Assembly (NCBI GenBank): GCA_035693105.1
Contig: DASSHC010000463.1
Location: 1-5,045, forward strand
DNA length: 5,045 bases
Origin: DASSHC01 sp035693105
Lineage (GTDB): Bacteria > Chloroflexota > Chloroflexia > Thermomicrobiales > Thermomicrobiaceae
Direction: 5' to 3'
Positions 1 through 5,045 of this stretch are shown piece by piece (the first letter of the stretch is position 1; each line of letters begins with the position of its first letter). The position numbers and the translations under genes were made by a program. A model generated the notes under the pieces. It was not told where the DNA came from. It worked only from the letters and a program-made list of their open reading frames with translations, and searched no databases.

Positions 1-1036
1 CCTGCCCGCGATACTTGGCGATCCCGTTGCTCCAGCCGATCAACCAGCCAGCGGCGCTCGCACGAATCTCGCCACCCTCCAGCGGTCGCCCGTAGATGTC
101 GAGCATGCGGCCGAGCAGGTCGCCCTGCTTGAACGACTGGCTGGGCTCGACCAGCATCTCGACCAGGCCCGAGACCGGCGCGCGCGCCGAGTCGTCGCGG
201 CGCACCGGGAAGCCGAGGTCGACGACCGGCACCTCCTCGATCGGCTGCGGCGGGCCGTCGAGCATGCCGAGGTAGCGCAGCACGTTCTCGATGCCGCGCG
301 TGCCGGCGGCGACCGCCGGCGGGTGGATCGCCATGCCCATGCCGAGTTCGAGCGTCAGGGCGGGCACGCGCGCCGTGTTGACCACGCTGCCGGCCACCGA
401 GCGGTGCAGCTGCAGGTCGACGTACTTGGCGGCGGCGGACTCATTGACCAGCGACAGTCCGAAAGCTTTGGCCAGGCCGTCGAGCTTGCGGGCCAGCTCC
501 TCCGCCTCGCCGCGTTGATCCTCGTCGCGGTAGAGGACGCGGTCGCGGATGGTGAAGGGGATGGAGTCGATCGAGGCGTTGTGCAGGTCGAGCAGCGCGG
601 CCGGTTTGCTGTCCACGATCAGTTGATAGACGACCGAGGCGATCGCCTCGTAGATGCCGGGCGGGCGGGTGGAGGCGTCTTCGCCGCGCGGCGCCGGCCA
701 AACGCGGTTGGGATCGCGCTGCTCGTAGTAGGGGTAGCGCTGCATCACGCGCAGCCCGGCCGGGTTGATCGTCGGCAGGAAGATGGCGGTGCCGCGCATC
801 TGTTGAGGCAAATCGTTCTGCGCCACCAGCCGGTGGATGCTGGCGATGCCGGTCAGCTCGCCACCGTGGATGTTGGCCGTGACCCAGAGGACCGGGCCGT
901 CCTCACGCCCCTGGGCCACGATGACCGGGATCGTCTCCTGCCCGCCGGTGGGCAGGTCGAGCACGGGAACGACGCCATAGGCGTACGCGCCGGGGACGCT
1001 CTGCGCCGTCCCGACCTGGAAGGCTTGCACCGCCAT
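1..1036 (-). CDS. M14-family zinc hydrolase, succinylglutamate desuccinylase/aspartoacylase type (3' end missing)
   Basis: This is the N-terminal 345 residues of a zinc-dependent hydrolase; the reading frame stays open to the left edge, so the stop codon lies outside. The family removes acyl groups from N-acyl amino acids (succinylglutamate, N-acetylaspartate and others). Visible motifs: NIHGGE with H57 and E60 as zinc ligands, INPAG at 90-94, RDPNRVW at 107-113 (the family's substrate-binding Asn-Arg), LLDLHN with H152 as the third ligand, and LTLELG with E230 as the likely catalytic base. All key residues are present, so it should be active. From about residue 285 the sequence (APVSGLVEMLVEP, then QGDLLGRMLDIYG) looks like the beta-rich C-terminal domain of the AstE/AspA family. 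No signal peptide or membrane segment is seen, so it is probably cytoplasmic. The ATG start has an AGGAG 8 nt upstream. The substrate is unknown: no arginine-succinyltransferase pathway genes are in the window, so calling it astE is not justified. The family assignment is firm. Confidence 0.9.
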   Translation of the reverse strand, partial: MAVQAFQVGTAQSVPGAYAYGVVPVLDLPTGGQETIPVIVAQGREDGPVLWVTANIHGGELTGIASIHRLVAQNDLPQQMRGTAIFLPTINPAGLRVMQRYPYYEQRDPNRVWPAPRGEDASTRPPGIYEAIASVVYQLIVDSKPAALLDLHNASIDSIPFTIRDRVLYRDEDQRGEAEELARKLDGLAKAFGLSLVNESAAAKYVDLQLHRSVAGSVVNTARVPALTLELGMGMAIHPPAVAAGTRGIENVLRYLGMLDGPPQPIEEVPVVDLGFPVRRDDSARAPVSGLVEMLVEPSQSFKQGDLLGRMLDIYGRPLEGGEIRASAAGWLIGWSNGIAKYRGQ

Positions 1037-1044
1037 GCGCTCAA

Positions 1045-1049
1045 CTCCT
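1045..1049 (-). promoter_or_regulatory. Ribosome binding site of the M14 hydrolase
   Basis: AGGAG on the minus strand lies 8 nt before the ATG at 1036. This is close to ideal strength and spacing, and it supports that start codon. It also suggests independent translation of this gene, unlike the tightly coupled genes upstream. Confidence 0.75.
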
Positions 1050-1110
1050 GACCTGATGTGCCGATCGCCGCCCGGCGAGGAGCCGGACACTCGATCTTAC
1101 GTCAGGAGGG

Positions 1111-1126
1111 GCGACCGGGCGACCGG
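1111..1126. repeat. Tandem 8-bp repeat just after the Mur-like stop codon
   Basis: GCGACCGG occurs twice in a row, at 1111-1118 and 1119-1126, one base beyond the stop codon (1128-1130) of the Mur-like gene. It is most likely a replication-slippage duplication in GC-rich non-coding DNA. No function is evident. Confidence 0.6.
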
Positions 1127-1127
1127 A

Positions 1128-2339
1128 TCAGCCCTCGATGGACCAGATCGTCTCGGCGGCGCTCTGTGCGTCGCCCGTGACGACCAGGCCGAAGTCGCCC
1201 TCGCGGATCATGCGCAGCGCGTGAACGATCGCCTCGTGCTCGGAGGGCATCGAGAGGACCAGTGGCGGGATGTCATTCTGCGAGATGCCCTCGATCATGG
1301 CGTCGACCATGCGGCGCTGACCGGGGGGCGCGTGCAGGATGACCGCGCCGCCGAGCCGGCCGAGCAGGCGCCCGGCCTCGATCAACTGCGGCTCCGAGAG
1401 ATGGGGGAAGCAGCCGGAGACGGTGACCATGCGCCGGTGCGGCTGGTGCCGGATGCCGCGCACCAGCGAGCGCAGGGTCCAGACCTGGTGGGCGCCGTCG
1501 ATGACCAGCGTGGCGCCGGGGAGCCGAATGATGTTGCAACTGCCCGGCAACCGGTTGGGGTCCGGCTCGAAGGCGCTGACCGCCTGCCGGATCGCCTCGT
1601 CGGGCACCTGGAGCGCGGCGGCGATGGCGACGGCGCAGAGGAGGTTCTGCACCTGGAAGGTAAGCGCCCCGCTCAGGGTGAAGTGGGCGTCGTCGATCGC
1701 GATGACGCCGCGCTGATCGAGCCGCGTGCCGAGCACGATGCGGCCGTCGTCGGCCCAGACGCCGCAGCCGCCCTTTTCCAGGTGCTTGCGCAGGGCCGGA
1801 TTCTCCGGGTGAAGCGCGTAGAGGATGACGCGAGCGGCGGTCAGATCGGCCGCCGCGCGCACGGCGGTGTCGTCGGCGTTGAGCACGAGGTCGCCATCGG
1901 GACGCACCGCACGCGCCAGCATGGCCACGGCGCGTGCGCCCTGCGCCGCCTCGGGGCTGATCAGGCAGTCCTCGTTGTTGCCGCAGAGGGTGGTGACGGC
2001 GGCCACCGGGTAGATACGCTGGGGCAGGCCGACGCTGGTGACGGTCGAGGTTTCCAGCTCCTGCACCGCCACGTCGAGTTGCCCGGCCTGCAGTGCCTCC
2101 AACGCTCGGCCCCAGGGACCCAGCTCGCCCTCCTGGCGCTCGCCGTTGACGTAGACGCCGGTGCTCGACCAGAGTGCGACCGCCCGCCCGGCAGACTGCA
2201 GCATCGAATTGACCAGCCAGACGACCGTCGACTTGCCACGCAGCCCGGCGACCGCCGCTAATGGCAGAGCCGGCGCCAAATGCTCGGAGGGATGCTCTCC
2301 GGCACGGTGCTCATGGTGTGTCAGGTCGATATCGGTCAT
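1128..2339 (-). CDS. Stand-alone Mur-ligase-superfamily protein, like the C-terminal half of cyanophycin synthetase
   Basis: This is a 403-residue putative ATP-dependent amide (amino acid) ligase. With residues numbered from the GTG at 2342 (one more than from the preferred ATG), it shows a P-loop GLRGKST at 33-39 (K37), TGVYVNG at 61-67, an acidic metal site QELETS (E97), NADD at 155-158, NPALRKHLEKGG at 181-192, VQNLLCAVAIAAAL at 231-244, PNRLPG at 262-267 and VIDGAHQ at 280-286, the counterpart of the family's VDYAHNP. The order and wording (TGVY, NADD, NP.L..HL..GG, NRL) are closest to the Mur half of cyanophycin synthetase; the RGKS loop recalls PgsB/CapB. The P-loop begins at residue 33, so the N-terminal UDP-MurNAc domain of MurC-F is absent, as is the ATP-grasp half of CphA. 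Oddities: the usual Asp-His after the central strand is replaced by GNNED (121-125), and there is no lysine between K37 and K186, so no carbamoylated lysine. The first 21 residues hold five histidines. The substrate is unknown. The superfamily call is firm; the subfamily is a resemblance judged by eye. Confidence 0.85.
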   Translation of the reverse strand: MTDIDLTHHEHRAGEHPSEHLAPALPLAAVAGLRGKSTVVWLVNSMLQSAGRAVALWSSTGVYVNGERQEGELGPWGRALEALQAGQLDVAVQELETSTVTSVGLPQRIYPVAAVTTLCGNNEDCLISPEAAQGARAVAMLARAVRPDGDLVLNADDTAVRAAADLTAARVILYALHPENPALRKHLEKGGCGVWADDGRIVLGTRLDQRGVIAIDDAHFTLSGALTFQVQNLLCAVAIAAALQVPDEAIRQAVSAFEPDPNRLPGSCNIIRLPGATLVIDGAHQVWTLRSLVRGIRHQPHRRMVTVSGCFPHLSEPQLIEAGRLLGRLGGAVILHAPPGQRRMVDAMIEGISQNDIPPLVLSMPSEHEAIVHALRMIREGDFGLVVTGDAQSAAETIWSIEG

Positions 2340-2346
2340 CACTCAT

Positions 2347-2351
2347 CTCCC
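2347..2351 (-). promoter_or_regulatory. Ribosome binding site deciding the Mur-like start
   Basis: GGGAG on the minus strand is 7 nt from the ATG at 2339 but only 4 nt from the in-frame GTG at 2342. The spacing favours ATG, making the protein one residue shorter than the longest open frame allows. Confidence 0.6.
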
Positions 2352-2372
2352 AGAATTCTACGTGGGCGGTGC

Positions 2373-2978
2373 TCATTCGGTTCTTCCTGCCTGGAGCAGC
2401 GGCACCAGCCGCCGCGCGGCCGCCTGGAAGGCGCGCGCCCGGTGGCTGATGGCATTCTTCTCCTCAAGGGTGAGCTCCGCCAGAGTCCGATCTAGTCCTT
2501 CCGGCACAAATAGCGGGTCGTACCCGAATCCCTGGCTGCCGCGCGGCGCGTGTGTAATCCGGCCGGCAAGCGTGCCCTCGGCCAGCCACTCCTCGCCCTC
2601 GGGTGTCACGACTGCCACCGTCGAGTGGAACTCGGCGCGGCGCTCGTGCGCTGGTACGCCCTCCAGGCGCCGCCGCAGCAGCGCGTTGTTGGCCGCGTCG
2701 TCGGCCGGCTCTCCCGCGAAGCGGGCCGAACGCACGCCGGGCGCGCCGGCCAGCGCCTCGACCACCAGTCCGGAGTCGTCGGCGACCGCGATGAGCCCGG
2801 TTTGCTCGGCTGCCGCCCGGGCCTTGAGCAGGGCATTCTCGGCGAAGGTCGTGCCGGTCTCTTCCGGTAGGACGACTCCCAGCTCGCCGGCCGTCCGAAC
2901 CGCGACCCACTCAGGCAGCAGCGCTTGCAACTCCCGAAGTTTACCGCGATTGCCCGAGGCGAGCACGATCTGCGGCAC
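2373..2978 (-). CDS. rdgB: RdgB/HAM1-family dITP/XTP pyrophosphatase
   Basis: This protein hydrolyses non-canonical purine nucleoside triphosphates (dITP, ITP, XTP) to the monophosphate and pyrophosphate, keeping deaminated purines out of DNA and RNA. It acts in the cytoplasm, normally as a dimer. At 201 residues it has the family's usual length. Motifs in order: ASGNRGKLREL at 7-17 (the family's nucleotide-binding S/T-x-N-x-x-K), TFAENALLKA at 44-53, DDSGL at 67-71 with the catalytic Asp (D68), GVRSARFAG at 81-89, PRGSQGFGYDP at 145-155, AELTLEEKNAISHR at 167-180. Every signature is intact. The start is GTG, directly abutting the TGA of the upstream tatD gene with no gap. An AGGAG inside the end of tatD lies 7 nt before this start, so translation is probably coupled. 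No other assignment competes. Confidence 0.97.
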   Translation of the reverse strand: MPQIVLASGNRGKLRELQALLPEWVAVRTAGELGVVLPEETGTTFAENALLKARAAAEQTGLIAVADDSGLVVEALAGAPGVRSARFAGEPADDAANNALLRRRLEGVPAHERRAEFHSTVAVVTPEGEEWLAEGTLAGRITHAPRGSQGFGYDPLFVPEGLDRTLAELTLEEKNAISHRARAFQAAARRLVPLLQAGRTE

Positions 2979-3758
2979 TCAGCGGCTCCTCTCCGCCAGC
3001 GCGAAGAGCCGCTCCGCGTTGGCGGTCGTGGCTTCCGCGATCGTCGCTGGGTCTTCGCCGCGTAGCTCGGCCACGCGTTCCAGAACTAGCGCCAGGTAGG
3101 CCGGCTCGTTGCGCTTGCCGCGAAACGGTGCGGGCGCCATGAAGGGGGCGTCGGTCTCCAGCAGCAGGCGCTCCAGCGGCAGCATGCGCGCGGCCTCATG
3201 CACGGCGCGGGCGTTCTTGAACGTCACCGCGCCGCCGAGTCCGATGTGCAGGCCCAGCTCGATACACTCCGCCGCATATTCGGGGCCCTCGGTGAAGCAG
3301 TGCATCACGCCGCGCAGGGGCGCGCCGACCTGGCGCACGACCGCCAGCACGTCCGCGGCGGCCTCGCGCTGGTGCACGATGAAGGGCAGATCGAGCGCGC
3401 GCGCCAGCTCGATCTGCCGGGCGAAGGCGTGACGCTGCACCTCGGGCGCGGCGCCCGGCCAGTGGTAGTCGATGCCGGTCTCGCCGATGCCGACCGCGCC
3501 GGACTCGACGGCGAAGCGGCGCAGCCGCTCCTCCAGGTCGTCGTCGTAGCGCGCGGCCTCGGTTGGGTGCAGCCCGACCGCCAGGAAGGCGCCGGGGACG
3601 GTCGCGGCGAGCCGCCGCCCGCTCTCCCAGCGTTCGGGCTCGAAGCCGATGACGATGAAGCGCTCCACCCCGGCCTCCCGGGCGCGCACGATCGCCTCGG
3701 GGCGGTCGGCATCGAAGGCGTCGAGGTCGGGGTGGCAGTGGGTGTCGATCAGTCGCAC
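2979..3758 (-). CDS. tatD: TatD-family metal-dependent hydrolase (putative 3'-5' DNase)
   Basis: This is a 259-residue TIM-barrel amidohydrolase-fold protein of the TatD family. Characterised members are divalent-metal-dependent deoxyribonucleases linked to DNA repair and DNA turnover. The full ligand set is visible: DTHCHPD at 5-11 (H7, H9), GLHPTEA at 62-68 (H64), GIGETGIDYHW at 90-100 (E93), FIVHQREA at 126-133 (H129), GVMHCFTEG at 150-158 (H153) and LLETDAPFMAP at 199-209 (D203). FRGKRNEP follows, the family's usual C-terminal signature. Length is normal and there is no signal peptide. The start is GTG, one base after the glmS stop, with GGTGA (3765-3769) as a modest ribosome binding site, so translation probably depends on glmS. 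Several paralogues (YcfH, YjjV type) share these motifs; which one this matches cannot be told from sequence alone. Neighbouring rdgB also handles nucleic-acid integrity. Confidence 0.95.
   Translation of the reverse strand: MRLIDTHCHPDLDAFDADRPEAIVRAREAGVERFIVIGFEPERWESGRRLAATVPGAFLAVGLHPTEAARYDDDLEERLRRFAVESGAVGIGETGIDYHWPGAAPEVQRHAFARQIELARALDLPFIVHQREAAADVLAVVRQVGAPLRGVMHCFTEGPEYAAECIELGLHIGLGGAVTFKNARAVHEAARMLPLERLLLETDAPFMAPAPFRGKRNEPAYLALVLERVAELRGEDPATIAEATTANAERLFALAERSR
2986..2990 (-). promoter_or_regulatory. Ribosome binding site of rdgB inside the tatD end
   Basis: AGGAG on the minus strand within the last codons of the tatD-family gene lies 7 nt before the GTG at 2978. It supports the non-ATG start and reinitiation after the tatD stop. 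Confidence 0.7.
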
Positions 3759-3759
3759 G

Positions 3760-5045
3760 CTATTTCACCGTCACGCTCTTGGCCAGATTCCGCGGCTTAT
3801 CCGGATCGTAGCCGCGCAGGAGTGCGAGTTGGTAGCCAAGAAGTTGCGCCGGGATGACGTTGACGATCGGTGAGGCGTCGCCGACGTCGCTGACCGGCAC
3901 ATGGATGTCGAATACGTCGTCATTGACCGGCGAGACGCCGATGATCTGGCCGCCGCGGCTCTTCATCTCCATGGCTCCTGAGAGGATATCGTCGCGCGTC
4001 TCGTCCAGCGGCGAGTAGACGATGCAGGGCGTGCCCGGCTCGACCAGCGCGATCACGCCGTGCTTTAACTCGCCGCCGGCGAAGCCTTCGGCGTGCATGT
4101 AGCTGACCTCTTTGATCTTCAGCGCGGCCTCCAGCGCGGCAGGGTAGGAGAGGCCGCGCCCGATGATGAAGCAGTGGTCGCGCTCCACGATGCCGGCCGC
4201 GATCTGACGGATCAACGCCTCCGACTCGTCGCTGATGGCGCGCTCAACGCCGTCGATCGCCTGCCAGAGCCACTCTTTGCCGGCGTGGCCGCTGCCGTTG
4301 ATCTCGTGCGCCGTCAGCAGCAGGATCGCCAGCTTGGCCGTGTAGGCCTTGGTCGAGAGGACGCACTGCTCGGGGCCGGCGCCCAGCGGCACGCTGAAGT
4401 CGGCCAGCCGGTCGAGGGTCGACCCCTGCACGTTGACCAGGGCGGCGATTCTCGCGCCGCGCGCCTTGGCGGCCAGCACGGACTCGATCACGTCGGCCGT
4501 CTCGCCGCTCTGCGAGAGCGCCACGACCAGGCTGCGCTCGTTGATGAAGTGCTCCTGGTACTTGAATTCGGAGCCGACCACGAAGTTCACGTGGCGCCGG
4601 GCGATGCGCGAGAAGAGGTATTGGCCGGAGAGAGCAGCGTAGCTGGCGGTGCCGCAGCCAATCAGAAAGGTGCCGTGTGAGGCGCGAATCAGCGCCGCCA
4701 GTTCCTTGACATAATCACCGTAGTCGCGGCCGATGGCGCTGAGCACGCGTGGCTGCTCGTGGATCTCCTTGTGCATGAAGTGGGCGTAGCCGTGCAGCGA
4801 CGTGTCGGCGGCGGTGATGGTCAGCGACTGGAAGGCCGCGGGCCGCTCCGCGCCCGACTTGGCGTCGTAGAGCCGCAGACCGTCCTCCCCCAACAGGGCG
4901 ACTTCGCCGTCGCCCAGGTAGTGGATCTCGGCCGCGTGCTCGACCAGCGCCACGGCGTCGGAGGCGATGTAGTAGCCCTCGGGGCCGCGCCCGAGCACCA
5001 GCGGTGAGACGTTCTTGACCGCGGCCAGGTGGTGGGTCAGGTTGT
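3760..5045 (-). CDS. glmS: Glutamine--fructose-6-phosphate aminotransferase (isomerizing), C-terminal 427 residues
   Basis: GlmS makes glucosamine-6-phosphate from fructose-6-phosphate and glutamine, the first step towards UDP-GlcNAc for peptidoglycan and other envelope polymers. The window holds the end of the glutaminase domain (SPLVLG and YYIASD, window residues 13-18 and 24-29) and both SIS sugar-isomerase domains. The frame is open to the right edge; about 180-190 N-terminal residues including catalytic Cys1 should lie outside, judged from the usual length of about 600. Diagnostic motifs: HFMHKEIHEQP, GCGTASY, ALSQSGETAD, LSTKAYT, ALKIKEVSYMHAE, GGELKHG and the terminal PRNLAKSVTVK. Residues matching E. 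coli Glu488, His504 and Lys603 are present (window residues 312, 328 and 422); the Glu-His spacing of 16 is identical. An internal GTG at 4998 is not a start, because homology continues upstream. Any promoter or glmS ribozyme would be beyond the window. The TAG stop is 1 nt from the tatD-family gene. Confidence 0.97.
   Translation of the reverse strand, partial: NLTHHLAAVKNVSPLVLGRGPEGYYIASDAVALVEHAAEIHYLGDGEVALLGEDGLRLYDAKSGAERPAAFQSLTITAADTSLHGYAHFMHKEIHEQPRVLSAIGRDYGDYVKELAALIRASHGTFLIGCGTASYAALSGQYLFSRIARRHVNFVVGSEFKYQEHFINERSLVVALSQSGETADVIESVLAAKARGARIAALVNVQGSTLDRLADFSVPLGAGPEQCVLSTKAYTAKLAILLLTAHEINGSGHAGKEWLWQAIDGVERAISDESEALIRQIAAGIVERDHCFIIGRGLSYPAALEAALKIKEVSYMHAEGFAGGELKHGVIALVEPGTPCIVYSPLDETRDDILSGAMEMKSRGGQIIGVSPVNDDVFDIHVPVSDVGDASPIVNVIPAQLLGYQLALLRGYDPDKPRNLAKSVTVK
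3765..3769 (-). promoter_or_regulatory. Possible weak ribosome binding site of tatD
   Basis: GGTGA on the minus strand, inside the last codons of glmS, lies 6 nt before the GTG at 3758. It is only a partial match, so coupling to glmS translation probably matters. Confidence 0.4.

Larger units (their letters stand above)
1037..1127. other. Intergenic gap between the Mur-like gene and the M14 hydrolase gene
   Basis: This is the longest non-coding stretch in the window, about 91 nt. It holds the AGGAG site of the downstream gene, a tandem 8-bp repeat next to the Mur-like stop codon, and a short 5-bp inverted repeat (1072-1076 with 1082-1086, loop of 5). The hairpin has no following T run, so it is not a convincing intrinsic terminator. 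A TAAGAT at 1094-1099 (minus strand) resembles a -10 box at four of six positions, but no matching -35 box is seen. Read-through from the Mur-like gene or a weak internal promoter are both possible. Confidence 0.5.

Noticed and set aside
1..1036. Naming the M14 gene astE or aspA
   Set aside because: No arginine-succinyltransferase pathway genes are visible and substrate specificity cannot be read from the motifs.
323..1051. 242-residue plus-strand open frame
   Set aside because: It is antisense to the M14 hydrolase gene, whose minus-strand frame carries all the zinc and catalytic motifs. No motif is seen in the plus-strand product.
1072..1086. Intrinsic terminator after the Mur-like gene
   Set aside because: The stem is only 5 bp and no T run follows on the minus strand.
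1035..2261. 408-residue plus-strand open frame
   Set aside because: It lies opposite the Mur-like gene, has a composition rich in Arg, Asp, Gly, Ala and His without any recognisable motif, and is the kind of antisense frame GC-rich codon bias produces.
1128..2339. Naming the Mur-like gene murC, murE, murF or cphA
   Set aside because: The UDP-MurNAc domain is absent, the CphA ATP-grasp half is absent, and key catalytic residues differ.
2355..2360. TAGAAT on the minus strand as a -10 box for the Mur-like gene
   Set aside because: No -35 element at proper spacing, and transcription from it would start almost at the ribosome binding site, leaving a leader of about 9 nt.
2161..3099. 312-residue plus-strand open frame
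   Set aside because: It spans the antisense of three minus-strand genes and their junctions. The Ser/Ala/Arg-rich product is typical of a shadow frame.
4093..4680. 195-residue plus-strand open frame
   Set aside because: It is antisense to the conserved SIS domains of glmS and has no recognisable motif.

Overview
The window is a high-GC bacterial segment (about two thirds G+C by eye). Its coding capacity lies entirely on the minus strand, in five consecutive genes read from right to left. The order is glmS (5' end cut off by the right edge), a tatD-family metal hydrolase, an rdgB/HAM1-type NTP pyrophosphatase, a Mur-ligase-superfamily protein, and an M14 aspartoacylase/succinylglutamate-desuccinylase-family hydrolase (3' end cut off by the left edge). 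No RNA gene, mobile element, CRISPR array or convincing terminator was seen.

Spacing suggests one transcription unit. The glmS stop and tatD start are 1 nt apart. The tatD stop TGA touches the rdgB GTG directly. About 33 nt separate rdgB from the Mur-like gene. The only larger gap, about 91 nt, precedes the M14 gene, which has its own strong AGGAG site. Two genes start with GTG, and the Mur-like gene has a GTG-ATG double start where the ribosome-binding-site position favours ATG.

The first three genes are housekeeping. GlmS makes glucosamine-6-phosphate for cell-envelope precursors, TatD is a metal-dependent nuclease-type hydrolase, and RdgB removes dITP/XTP from the nucleotide pool. The last two are the less ordinary part. 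The Mur-like protein resembles the C-terminal (Mur-ligase) half of cyanophycin synthetase, but it stands alone, lacks the N-terminal domain of UDP-MurNAc ligases, has RGKS in its P-loop, and lacks the usual metal-binding Asp-His pair and the carbamoylated lysine. It sits next to a zinc hydrolase of a family that cleaves N-acyl amino acids. Together they could make and break an amide or isopeptide bond, but that is inference from neighbourhood only.

The organism cannot be fixed from this sequence. GC content, GTG starts and the style of the GlmS and Mur-like proteins would fit a Chloroflexota (Thermomicrobia-like) or another high-GC bacterium. This is a low-confidence guess from memory of related proteins.
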